The position numbers were made by a program, and so were the translations under genes. Below the pieces are notes generated by a model. It made no database searches. It was not told the origin of the DNA and saw only the letters and a list, made by a program, of their open reading frames with translations. 64,000 nt of DNA from Pseudo-nitzschia pungens (lineage: Eukaryota; Bacillariophyta; Bacillariophyceae; Bacillariales; Bacillariaceae), in NCBI GenBank assembly GCA_037355855.1, contig CM074763.1, positions 1,612,001 through 1,676,000 of the forward strand, written 5' to 3'. Of the stretch, positions 34,018 to 44,605 are shown piece by piece. The stretch's first letter is position 1. Each line of letters starts with the position of its first letter.

Positions 34018-36040
34018 TGTCGAGCCTCCTCCCACCCTCGACACGAGCAACAAGAGCAGCGGTGGCAGCGGAAGCAGCAGCATCGTCAAGAGTCGATCCA
34101 AGTCTCTCGGCGACGATTCGAAATCGGAATCGGAATCGGATCCTTCCGTTGCGGCTGCCAAAACCGGTCCGCCTCCCACCGACTCTGCTGTCGGAGTCGG
34201 AAGCCTCGATACCACCGAGATGGCCCCTCCCCCATTGGTGGCGGAAACCCCGCTCCCGGCCAAGGGCAAAGCGAAACCTTCCGATGGCAGCGGGAGCAAA
34301 ACCCCTCCTTCCAGTGGTTCCTCGGCTCGGCGCCAAAAACTGCAGCTAATGCGAGAGCAGGCGGCCGCTGCCAGCGAATTGAAGCCGAGCCGAACCGAGC
34401 CGCCGTCCTCCGTTGCAATTGGTGGCAGAAGCAGCGGCATGGATCTTGCCACGGGTCTTTCCAGCGGACCTCCCGCCACCGAAGCCTTTGCTAGGGCCAT
34501 TGGAGCTTCCACGACTTTGACGAAGCCCGGCCCGACACCAACACCAACACCAACGGAGACTCTTGCCGCATCGGATGGACCACCACCATCCACCCTGGCG
34601 GCTCCCTCGATGCGGAGCGCAGCTCAGTCCCGACTCGAGGACGCCTACCAAAAGTCGGAACGAGAAAAGACGGCTGCTCTGCTCAAAATCAAACAGCTCG
34701 AAGACCAACTCTCCCAAAAAGCAAAGGAGGACATTCAGAGGGCCAAGTCCGAGTCGGTCAAGTCCAAGACCCGTCCAAGCAATGACCTCCAACAACTCCT
34801 CTCCATCGCCGAAACCCAGGGACCCCAGGCCGCCCTGCAATGGGCCCAAACCTCACTCCAGGACGGTCCCCTTTCCCCCTCCCGCCTGGCATCCCAGCGG
34901 GGATTCCACACGGGCATGGGCGTCAATCAACCCATGACTCCCCGACGCAAGGGGTCGTCGCTCGCCGACTCCTCCCCCCTCCGACGGGCCCGCTTTTCCG
35001 GCCGGCACCTCACCCCCCACCCCGCCGACACGGCCGACGATCCCCACGGCAACGAAACACCCGAACAAACCGAACGCAGACTCTTGCGAAGCTTTCGGGA
35101 AGCCGCAAACTACGTCCCCTTTGAATTCTCCTCCGATCTGGCCACCTACACGGTTCGACGGCCCTACGGAATCCCCACCAACCCGGGGTTGTTCGAACAC
35201 TGCCAACCGCCACTCTCCACGCAGCAGCAGCAGCAAGGCCTGGATCAAGGCATCATGTACGCCAAGCGGGCTCACGTCTCGGACCAGACCACCCTGGAAG
35301 TGGCGGTAATCGTCAAGGCGGACCACACTCCCGTCTTGATCTTTGGGGGCGCCGGCATCCGGTACCGAACCAATCCCAACGACGAGTGGGTCCACCACGA
35401 AAACGTCGATGCACTGGATCGTCCCCTCGGACACGTCACGTACATCGACAGCGCGGCCAACGAAAAGGAATACTCCCTGGACGAAATCCTGGAAGAAGCG
35501 CTCTTGGTCAGAGAGCAATACTGCGGAACGGTCACCAGCACGGCGCTCGGTCTGGAAGGACGTCCCCCACTCCCGGAAGTCCGAACCGCCGCCCCCGCCC
35601 AACAACAACAGCAACAACAACAACAACCTCCCGACCTTCGCAAGCCTCCGTCCGAGGACGCGGGAGCAGGAGGAACCGTCGCTGCCCAACAGGGCGGGAA
35701 ACCAGCTACCCAGCAGCAGCAACCCCCAAGGCAACAGCAGCAGCAGCGGCAACCCGAGAAAGACCCGGCATCGTCCTCGTCCGACGTTCTGGTGGTCTTT
35801 CTCGGAATGCTCGTCTCCTTTGCGTTCCGTTGGGTCTGGGGGGTGGTCGTGGGAACGCCGCTCCGGATCCTCCGAACCGCGGTGGTGCTCACCGCGGCGT
35901 GTTTTTTGTTGCAGGCGGTCCACTTTTATCTAGCGGACGACTACAACGCCTGGGCTCTCCGAGAAATGACTCGCTCCACCGTCTCTCTGACCGCTGGCGA
36001 CCTGGTCTACCATTCCAATCGACAGCCGGGAATCCTGTAA
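32891..36040 (+). CDS. Proline/serine-rich protein with C-terminal membrane helices
   Basis: An unbroken frame of 1,049 residues from ATG 32891. The first 570 residues are disordered: Pro-rich runs like those of actin regulators (PPPGGPPNP, GGPPPPIPPP), RS/KS-rich stretches and a 13-Ala run. A short charged helix RRRAELRRLKKKAEETRA lies near residue 77, and a coiled coil (EKTAALLKIKQLEDQLSQK) at about 590-625. A globular part at about 715-895 (FREAANYVPFEFSSDLATY, VIVKADHTPVLIFGGAGIRY) resembles nothing I can name. Gln-rich linkers follow, then one or two membrane helices at about 968-1020 (VVFLGMLVSFAFRWVWGVV; AVVLTAACFLLQAVHFYLA). It is GC-rich and without introns. Probably tail-anchored or inner-membrane; function unknown. 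A very long open frame on the other strand (32935-34593) is a composition shadow. Confidence 0.8.
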
Positions 36041-36440
36041 ACCCTCGCAAAAAACAGCAAAAGAGGAAAGGATGGAAGCAAGCTCGGCGGTGGCGTCTGT
36101 CAAGCAATGCCATCGTCGAGAGTTTCGTTTTACGCCAATGCACAAAATAATTAACAAAGGAATCCCCTCCCACCCACTCAACGCATTGATAATCCCTTTG
36201 AACAGCATGACCGTGGCAAGAAACGACGATGGATGAATCTATGTAGTGTTAGTGTTGTTTTTCCTCCGACTTATGTTATACGTGTAGTGAAGCTCCTCTC
36301 ACGAAGTCATGATATTGTTTGCGCTTTGTAGCAGACACGTAGGAACCGCTGTTTGGACAATCATGACAACAAGACACGAAACGTTCAATCAAGACATGGG
36401 TCACAGAACTATCTAGTAGGGAGTAGCAGTTTTGGTTTAT
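36041..36440. other. Convergent intergenic region
   Basis: 400 bp between the stops of the proline-rich gene and the glyoxalase gene. Nothing recognised beyond their 3' flanks. Confidence 0.4.
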
Positions 36441-37189
36441 TCATTCATGCTCTTCTTTCGAATTATCCTTGTATCCTTCTCCACGTTCTGCAGATACTCC
36501 AAAACAATCCACTGGTTTTGTAATCATAGGTCCTTGCGGTAGCACTTCGAAGAGGTATCCATCGGGATCTTTCAGAAAGGCCATTCCCTTCATTCCTCCA
36601 TAGTTTGGTGTCTTTCTGAATTCACAACCCAAATCTTTGAAGCGTTCGCAAGCTTCGAACACATCCGGTACGGTGATACCGATGTGACCGAAGCCACCCG
36701 TCACACCGACGGCAGCATTCTCTGCACCAGTTAGAATGACACCTGCTTCGTCGGCATTTCCGGTATTATAGACGAAACCGTGCTCTGCTTCCGTACCATA
36801 GTTGTAGGGAACCTCGATGCAGCCGGGGAGCCTCGTGCAATAGTCTCTCCGGGCATCCTTCTTATTGTCGGGAGGAATGTGTTCGGCATCCACGGGCGCG
36901 ACGAAAACAAACATTGAAGTTCCATTGTGGGAATTGGCGGTGCATGATGAGTCGAAAACCTAACACATCACAAAAAAAACTTGAGCGATTCAATTGGATC
37001 CTCGACCCGTATCATGGTTTGCTGCATGATGTACTCTTCGGTTCCATCTGGACGTTTCCCCGTCATGAAGCGGGAGACATCGGGTGTAGTAATTGTATCG
37101 TTAGTTGGTTCAACTGCTTGGGTCTTTGTAGTGCTCATGGCCAACAGAACACGCAGTTGAGAAATTGTTTCAGATGTTTCTCTATCCAT
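36441..37189 (-). CDS. Lactoylglutathione lyase (glyoxalase I), with two one-base frameshifts
   Basis: Glyoxalase I turns the hemithioacetal of methylglyoxal and glutathione into S-lactoylglutathione. All four metal ligands of the family are visible: Gln in QQTMIRV, Glu in IEVPYNYGTE, His in GFGHIGITVPDV and Glu in YLFEVLP; the FLKDPDGY signature is also present. The frame breaks twice: an extra T in the coding-strand T8 run (36972-36979) and another in the TTTT run near 36903-36906. Skipping one base at each gives a continuous family-like protein (SLKFF-CDVLGFRLIMHRQFP-QWNFNVCFVAPVD) of 248 residues from ATG 37189-37187. Such short homopolymer errors suggest assembly mistakes rather than decay. 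The N-terminal 45 residues are not conserved and might be a leader. Confidence 0.85.
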
Positions 37190-38426
37190 TTGGGATTCTT
37201 GTTTTTGTGAATCAGTGAAAAGAAGAGAAAACGCATTCCTAACCTCAAAGATACTGCTGGTGGGAAAGAAGAAAGCAAATCGATTCAGAATAGTTGCATC
37301 GGTACAACAAATAATTGTGTCATTGAAACATATTTTGAGATTTGGTGGTGATTGTTTCTACGAAAGGAAACTGTATGCCAGCAATTCCCATGATTGAGCT
37401 ATCAACTTTTGTGTGTTGCCGTGTATAACATCCTATTTTAATATGTGATTATTCTTGTTCGTTGAACCCCTGCAATTGGACATTGACTAACAGGCTCCTG
37501 GTATTCATACTAGGAAGCAGAAGTCAATAGTCATAGACTATGTTCCACAAATACGCAAACTTATTCAGATATTACGAAATCTGCGTATCATGATATCATC
37601 AGACAGTTCTTCGGTATCTTCTTCATCTCCTTCATTTCAAAAAAAAGTTCGTTCATTCGGTCAGGACTGACTCAAAAGATGAAACACTACTTACTCCATC
37701 TATCTTGTCCTATCTACCGGTAATCTTACGCCATACTTTTGCCAACATATTGATCTACTACGAAGTATCTCTTTTCTTTGTATCATTATCACTATTTTTA
37801 GAAGGTATTACTAATACGGTTTCCGTCCTTACTACTAGAATTATTGAAGTTCATGTTACCAATAACGTAGTAGTACACCTATTATGAATACTATTGAATG
37901 ATACTATTATTATTAACCTAACCTGTTCCATTGAAGCAATCTCAAGAGGCACTAAAAACCACGGAGATTCATTTTTCTCACTGCAGATGGGAATTCATGG
38001 TGTTTTAACTCAGTCTACTAAAAAAAATCGAGAACTTCAATGTCATAGACAACTGTTTATCATCCTACTTCAACACGCAAGAAACAATCTGAGCATTAAA
38101 CAGCGATTAAATTTGTAGTACTAGAAGAAATTGGGCGTCGATTGATTTGTGGTTGGTGGATTGAGCACCAGACTGTTTGTTGAAGAAGCGATGAACTGGT
38201 AATCATTATTTACTCAAAAGTGAGATTGGTAGGATGCCAATTTTAACACACCCGCATACATGATGATGAGCAGCCGAATAAGTATGGTCCATGAAATCGT
38301 TCAATTCTTTTCGTGGTGCAAGGCAGGAGCATAGTACTATTCCATTCGTTTCAACATCATAATCCAAAGTTGCAATGTTTGCTGCAACACACAACACATG
38401 CGGACTTCAGACAACCGAAACGTTGA

Positions 38427-38684
38427 ATGCCATTGACCATAGCTACAAAGAAAGAAAGAATGTTGCTTCAACTCCAGATACTTACGCGACTACAATTAAG
38501 GAAACGCGCAAAAAAGATTGGAGCATTTCTTGCGGCAAAGCAATGCGCTGAGGACCTTGATGCCTTCTCGAGATTTAGAGTCACAGAGGTGGAAAAGAGT
38601 ATCAATGACATAATGCGGACAATGGTAATCACGGAACCAGTTGTATACTCGAACTTGCTCGAATACTCAACGTACTACAATTGA
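38427..38684 (+). CDS. Possible small basic protein or gene fragment
   Basis: 85 codons: a Leu/Gln/Lys-rich amphipathic start (LLQLQILTRLQLRKRAKK) and a mixed-charge second half (CAEDLDAFSRFRVTEVEKS). No family was recognised and no partner exons were found. The composition is more protein-like than that of neighbouring frames, but the open length could be chance. Confidence 0.2.
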   Translation: MPLTIATKKERMLLQLQILTRLQLRKRAKKIGAFLAAKQCAEDLDAFSRFRVTEVEKSINDIMRTMVITEPVVYSNLLEYSTYYN

Positions 38685-38948
38685 ATGGAGTCCAACTACG
38701 CCTCAGATGAGAACTGAAAACATAGGACCCTGATGTTCCACTTCATGGCGCGCCCGAGTTGATGTGAAATGATTGATGACAGAGACTCAATGGATGCATC
38801 CAACAACAATCGTACCACCGAGGAACATTTCTACTTCGTTCCATTTTGACATTCCCCAGTACCGTATCATACTTCTCGCCAAACCTATAATTTAAACCGA
38901 CCTTAAAAATTAAGATTGCAGTGCATGCAGCTCAGAAGCCTAGCGGAA

Positions 38949-39236
38949 TCAATGTTTTGAATGACTGTTTCGTATGATTCCCACATCATCATAAGAAGTG
39001 TCGCGTTCACATCGAAAAAATGCTAGGGCGAAGAATGTAGGTGTTTGATTGATCCAATCGTCAAGCATCTTTTTGAGGCCGTTGTGGCGTAGCAATCCAA
39101 GAAGGAAAGTAGTGCGTTGCATCGACAGGGGCAACGGACCAAGCCCGAGGTGGACTTTAGTGATAGGGATATCTCCAAACAGTATATCACATATTTGCTG
39201 CCGCACTCGTTGAGTCCTCTTAGTGTCCCGAAACAT
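38949..39236 (-). CDS. Possible gene fragment
   Basis: 95 codons with protein-like composition (ICDILFGDIPITKVHLGLG, LLRHNGLKKMLDDWI). It may be an exon or remnant of a larger gene. No family was recognised, no good splice partner was found, and a competing frame overlaps on the same strand. Confidence 0.2.
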   Translation of the reverse strand: MFRDTKRTQRVRQQICDILFGDIPITKVHLGLGPLPLSMQRTTFLLGLLRHNGLKKMLDDWINQTPTFFALAFFRCERDTSYDDVGIIRNSHSKH

Positions 39237-41534
39237 TGGTCAGTCGATTGATAGATTGCTAAATTGTGAGTGGCTTCACCAATCACCAAGCTCATGCTAG
39301 AGCTCGGCTCGACTCAGAGTGTAATTGATTGCAGTCACCTTAATTGTCGACTTGTAGATATCGATATGCATATCCTTCAAGGTAGTCCGTACACGAGACT
39401 TTCGTTTTCTCATCATCGCAGGAAAATCATAATGCGATGGATTGGATTCGACTCGACTGTCCAAATAATCAATAAATTAGGTAACATACGACCGAGGAAA
39501 CAAGACGCTGAATGAGTGACTTTTGTCATGTTACTGCGAACGAGGCATTGGTATAAAGCAATACATTGACAGATGGGAGCGCACTTTCGACGGGTTCATA
39601 GAGGTGCAATCTTCAGAGCGTTCCGAAACGCAAGGATGGTATCGGCATTTCCGCCAAGGCATATTTCGGCCTATGAGGGAAAATACAGTCAAGGAGTCTA
39701 ATCTGTAGTATCCGTTCGTCATTAGACTGCAATCTACTCTATTCAACATCGACGCGCAAGGTACAGCCTCTATCGCTATCATTCCGCACTGTGAACAGCC
39801 ATCACTCAATCAACTCAGGAAACATACCTTGGATGTGGATTAATTTGATTTGACGCTTTGCGAGTTCGCAGGAATCTTGATAACCATAAGTTGTTTCAAA
39901 TTGTTGTGATGCGATCCAAGTCTATGATGGGACAACCGGTAAATTTGCATTGCTCAGACCACCGCGGCTTTCCATTGCCTCAGGTGCGTGCAACATCCTG
40001 CCACAATGCAACGCTTCGTCGGAGCTTCAGTGGGTGAACCATCCTTTACGAAGGAGTGTGCAATGAACTACCGGTAGATAACATCATCCGTTAACATCAT
40101 CCGTTTATTTGTGAGAGCTAGTGCACTAGTGCCGTCGGTTTTCTTGGAGCAATATTATTACCTACCAAACGAAAAATAGACGGCTCTGAGCGATGATCTC
40201 GTCCGAAGAGCAATTGTTGACACGATGCAATCCATGAAAGCCCATAAGTCTTACTGGTAGCAGTAAGGTTACCGGTACTGATACCTGGTAATTAAGATTA
40301 ACCTTACCTCTTCGTCGTCCACAAATGGTTTTTGATTGATTGATTGAAATGAGAGCAACCAACAAACGTCGATCCCATGTCCATCAATTTCATTCCATTG
40401 AGTCAGTAAGGATTTAGTCCCGGACTAACGTCCGTCCGGCTACAAGGGGAAGCAGTAAAAAAACTTCTTTTTATTTTTTGAGTGGGACCACGAGTAAGGT
40501 TACAATAGTTGCAACAATGATTGCCAGTTCGTAGCTTGATATTGCCCTTCGACGTTATCAGCCATGACAACAGTGGCACACGGAGTGCTGGCACACAGTG
40601 CGTCCCTCTACTAAAGGAGATAGTTGTACTACTGGCGCTGTTGTCCTGCTGGTGATGCTATTGCGTACTGGTACACTAGTAAGATACATGATACTCCCCT
40701 TGAGGTACTGCAAAACGATCGGTTGGATGCGATGGGTGTCTTAATCAGGTGTAAATGAAAAAAAGAGAGCCGAACTGAGCGGAGCGCTGTATCCCTACCG
40801 CAGGCTTGCTGCGAGCGCTGTACTGTAAGACTTGCTTGCTGCGTGAAGTGTGAAGCGTGCTTACTTGTGCAGGGCCAGGCATCCGTTTCTAGATATCATC
40901 ACACGAACGATCCGCACCCAGCGGTAGCATCGTTTACCGTACAGCATACAGCATAGCATCGATTCTGTGCTGGCTGCTTTTTCGTACCGTACTGTTCCAT
41001 CGACTGCTAAAAACTGGGGTACGTAGCTCCGGCACAGATCCCTACACTGGGATCCAGCACCTCTCCAGCATCTCGGAGAGCAAAGTACCATATCACCATA
41101 GCTCCGGTGAATATCTGCTCATTCGTCTCAATCAGAGAGGTTCTATTCGTTCTTGTTGTTCTGTCCTGCTACGAACATTATCGCATAGTAATAGAATGAT
41201 AACTAGAGCTGCGGTTCTTGCGGATTGTTTCTTGGTCCAGACCAGCAGTTGAATTTCCCCAGACACTTCATGCTTATCTGAACAATACTTCATCAGACGC
41301 TACATCACTACATCCTACCATAGTGTTCGGATAACCTGAAAGGCACATTGGATCGGGACTCCTCTTGCTCAAGCGATTGGTCAACGTGCTAAGCATGACA
41401 TGAACCGAAAGGAAATTGGCAAGCGCAATCCCTCGATGGCAGGTGCCACAACGCAACGCAACCAAAAGCATTCTCACGGATGATGTGCCGTATCTTCTGC
41501 TGTGCCTCGTGCTACTCCGAGCCACTGGATTGCA

Positions 41535-43452
41535 TCACGCCACATCGTCGTCGACGCCGTAGCGGACAACTTGTTTCCCGTAGGGTCCAAGGGCACGCTG
41601 CGATCGGAGCTTGCGGAGGATGGAAGGAGTGATCCCGCACGCGGCCGCCAGCACCGGTGATGGTGACGGTGATTGGTTGTCGTTGTCGTTGTCATTATTC
41701 TCGTTGTTCCCCCCGCAGTGATGATCCATAAAGGCTTCCAGCACATCGAACCTGGCCCGCTGCGCGTCGGGGGTCGTCGTTTCGTGCGTCGGTGCGAGCA
41801 AGACGTCCAGCACCAGCGACAGGGTCGCCGAGGGGTCCGCGACCAATTCGTTGGTGACTTCCGCGCGGTGGTTGGGGAGTCGCAGCATGGCAGCCAGCAG
41901 CGCGTGGGAGGCGATGCGGGGTTCCGGGATCGGGGAGGTTGCCGCCGTGTCCAGCAGCCAGCGGGTCGTGCCGGTGGCGCCGCCGCGGCGGGTGTTGTCG
42001 GGTCCGAGGCACCGATAGAGGCGCAGAGCGCGGGACGCATCCCCCTCCCGCGCTTCCCGCGACGCGGGGCAGGCACCGGGCCACGGACACCAGGACCGCG
42101 GCCCGCAGCTTTGGATTGGAGGTCTGGGAGAGATCCCACCAGGCCGATCGCAGGACGGGATCTCCCAGGATGGTGTCCAGGACGCGGGCCGCCGCCGTCG
42201 ACGACGACGACGGTGCGCTCGCGCTCGCCATGTGGTAGAGGGCCCGCACCAGTGGCAATCGCTCGGAGTCACGGGTGGGCGGCCTGCCTCCCCGCGCATC
42301 GCACACCCCGCGAACGTGCTCCACGATGAGGCGTTGCGCATCGGGCGAGAGGTGGGACGAGGAAAGACCGCCGAGATAGCGGAGCGCAGCGTCGGACAGG
42401 AGTGGATCGCGAAGGAATGACACCGCCACCTCGACGAGTTCGGGAACCGACCAGCATTCGGCTGCCGAGATATCGTTGCTCACACCGTCGGTAACGCCAT
42501 CGCCATCGCCACCGCTCGGGTCCAGGTCTTGGATCATCGCATCCAGCAGACTCATTTGCTGGAGCGGATCACTCCCGTCGCGGAGCATGGGCAGCAGCAA
42601 TCCGAGTCCGTCCCCGATGGAATCTCTGGGCAGCCGCCAGGAAGAAACCATTCGCATCCAGACGGTTGCGCAACGCACGGAGGCCACCTTCCCGCTGGAA
42701 GAAGAAGAAGCAGCAGCAGCAGCAGCAGCAGCAACGGAAGCATCGGCGAGGTGTTTTCTCCACTCGTCCACCAACGCAGCAGTGGCATCGTGTCGGAGGG
42801 TCGGGAGGAGCGACGATTCCGTTGCGCGGTCCACCGAGAGTGCTTTCACCAATGCTCCGGACAGCTGGTCGTGGACCCCGAGGGGAGCCGATCCGTTCGC
42901 GAGGAGCGAGACCCACAGCTGCAACACCGTGGGATTGTCGTTGCCATGAGTTCCGCGGTGGGCCAGCTTCTGCCACGAAATTCGTTGGGGTGCCAACGAA
43001 ACCAAATCGGACACGCTTTGCGACAGAGCGGGAAGATACCACGCGGGAAGGATTGTTACCAGCGTTCGTGTCAGCGACAAGCACGCGACAAAATCGGTTT
43101 TCTGTTGGGTTTCGTAGTCCTTCAGCAATAATTTGGCAACCAGCAAATCGGTCACTCCACTCTCCCGGAAGGGCATCGGCTGGTCGTGTTTGGTTTCTTC
43201 GTCATTCGTTTCCGTAGAGCAAATCCGACCGCTGTTGCGATAGGCAGTTAGGATTTTTTGCAGGGACACCGACGATGTCGATGCTGGTGTTTCTGTCGAC
43301 AAATCGGAGGAAATAGTTTCGTCCGCATCTGATCTTTCCACCAATGGTTGCGGCGGTGCCATTTGGCGGCAGAGTTGCTCGAGAATGCTGGGGTAGGTGG
43401 TATGCAGCGTTGGCTGATTTGTCGATTGTTTCGCGCTGGAAGAATCTTCCAT
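41535..43452 (-). CDS. PSMD5-like 26S proteasome assembly chaperone, one frameshift
   Basis: An alpha-helical repeat protein resembling PSMD5 (S5b), which binds ATPase subunit Rpt2 while the proteasome base is assembled. ATG at 43452-43450 (MEDSSSAKQ). Family-like parts are SDPLQQMSLLDAMIQDL (about 300), SVPELVEVAVSFLRDPLLSDAALRYLGGL (in two pieces, about 340-368), SNPKLRAAVLVSVARCL (about 450) and the end LGPYGKQVVRYGVDDDVA, like the GPYYVKP end of animal PSMD5. Codons are GC-rich. After VARCL the frame breaks; skipping one base of the CCCC run (genomic GGGG 42066-42069) gives LPASREAREGD and an open frame to 41535, 638 residues in all. It also has an Ala/Ser low-complexity insert near residue 255. 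The assignment rests on remembered family patterns, not on an alignment. Confidence 0.7.
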
Positions 43453-44605
43453 TCTTGTGTGCTGCGTGCGCTGTTGGCTCGTGGTTCGATTTGTGTTTCG
43501 CAGAGTAAATTGAGTAATTACTGGCACAATTACGGAACAAGGTTCACCATTCGTAAGGTTATCGCTGTGGATAGAAGTTGTAACATGAATGAATCGGGAT
43601 TTCCGATCGCTTGGCGCTTTGTGGTAAGGTTATTCATCACGAATCACGAAGTCCGAACTACCGTACGGGTAAGGTTACCGTACGGTAAACCCTATGCATT
43701 AGCCAGCGGTGATACGGTAACTTACTGAACGCGCGCGTATCTTCGATCTCCGATTGGATGTGTTTCGAAGTTCGACGATCGAATGAGAGAAGTCTACTCG
43801 TAACCAAATTGTAAACCTTAGTCAGGAGTGAGTCAGTCACGAATATTATTGTTTCCACCGTAACTTTCGGATCCCAAATCAATTTTGAACAGGGTGATTT
43901 TTAGTGAGGTTACTTGTATTTTTGAGATAGTTATGATAGTAATAATATTATAACATGTTGTCTTTGGTAGTATTAAAAAAGGTTGCGAGTACAGCAATGG
44001 AAGAAATTAGAAGTCCATAGCATTGGATAATCTTACAACTGTAGTATTACTAATCAAGTAACGGGGATTGGCTCCGAATCGCGTCGGGGGCGTCGCAATT
44101 AGTAGAGCATTCGAATGGTGGCGGTGCAGTAGTGATGCCGGCGTTGTCGATGCGTCTAGTAACACAGGGCCGCTCAGTTTCGATCCAACTCTTGAGTTGG
44201 GAAGATAGGCACCGTGTTTCAAAATTTATTACATTGCCCCGAGTCGACATCCGGTTCAGAATTAGAGATGGATCGATCGGTTCCCCGGATCGATGCGCAT
44301 TGATAACTACAAAGTGGTTACACGTATTTATTCTTCATATTGACAGTTTATTATTATCATCATTTTTATTCCAAGGAGCAAAGACGTGTTTGAACTTATT
44401 ATGAATAAGACAACCCAATGAATCCGTTCCACACGATTCATCATTCGTTCAATATCATAAATTAAGATCACAAGTGAATCACTTTCACTCTGCACGTTAT
44501 TTGGGACTCCAAACTTCATGAACCCCTCTGTTTAACCAACCTTACTACTCGTCCCCTAACGCTCGAGGGTTGTTTCAGGTTCGAGAAATTGAGTGACAAA
44601 GTGCT
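43453..44605. other. Intergenic region between two minus-strand genes
   Basis: No gene. It carries GTAAGGTTAC at about 43670 and near matches at 43553, 43623 and 43905, within 360 bp upstream of the PSMD5-like gene. The rest is AT-rich. Confidence 0.4.

Larger units (their letters stand above)
37190..41534. other. Gene-poor region
   Basis: No certain gene in 4.3 kb. Two short frames with protein-like composition are listed separately. GTAAGGTTAC words lie at about 40260 and 40497. 40780-41100 has repeated GCTTGCTGCG/GAGCGCTGTA and CAGCATxxCAT words that resemble the composition of the 8924-9380 repeat. Confidence 0.4.

Noticed and set aside
32935..34593. 552-codon open frame on the minus strand opposite the proline-rich gene
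   Set aside because: Made of Gly/Ala/Val/Leu runs that mirror the GC-rich Pro/Ser/Ala codons of the plus-strand gene; no domain.
41673..42329. 218-codon plus-strand frame opposite the PSMD5-like gene
   Set aside because: GC-rich antisense frame with Arg/Gly/Ala composition and no domain.
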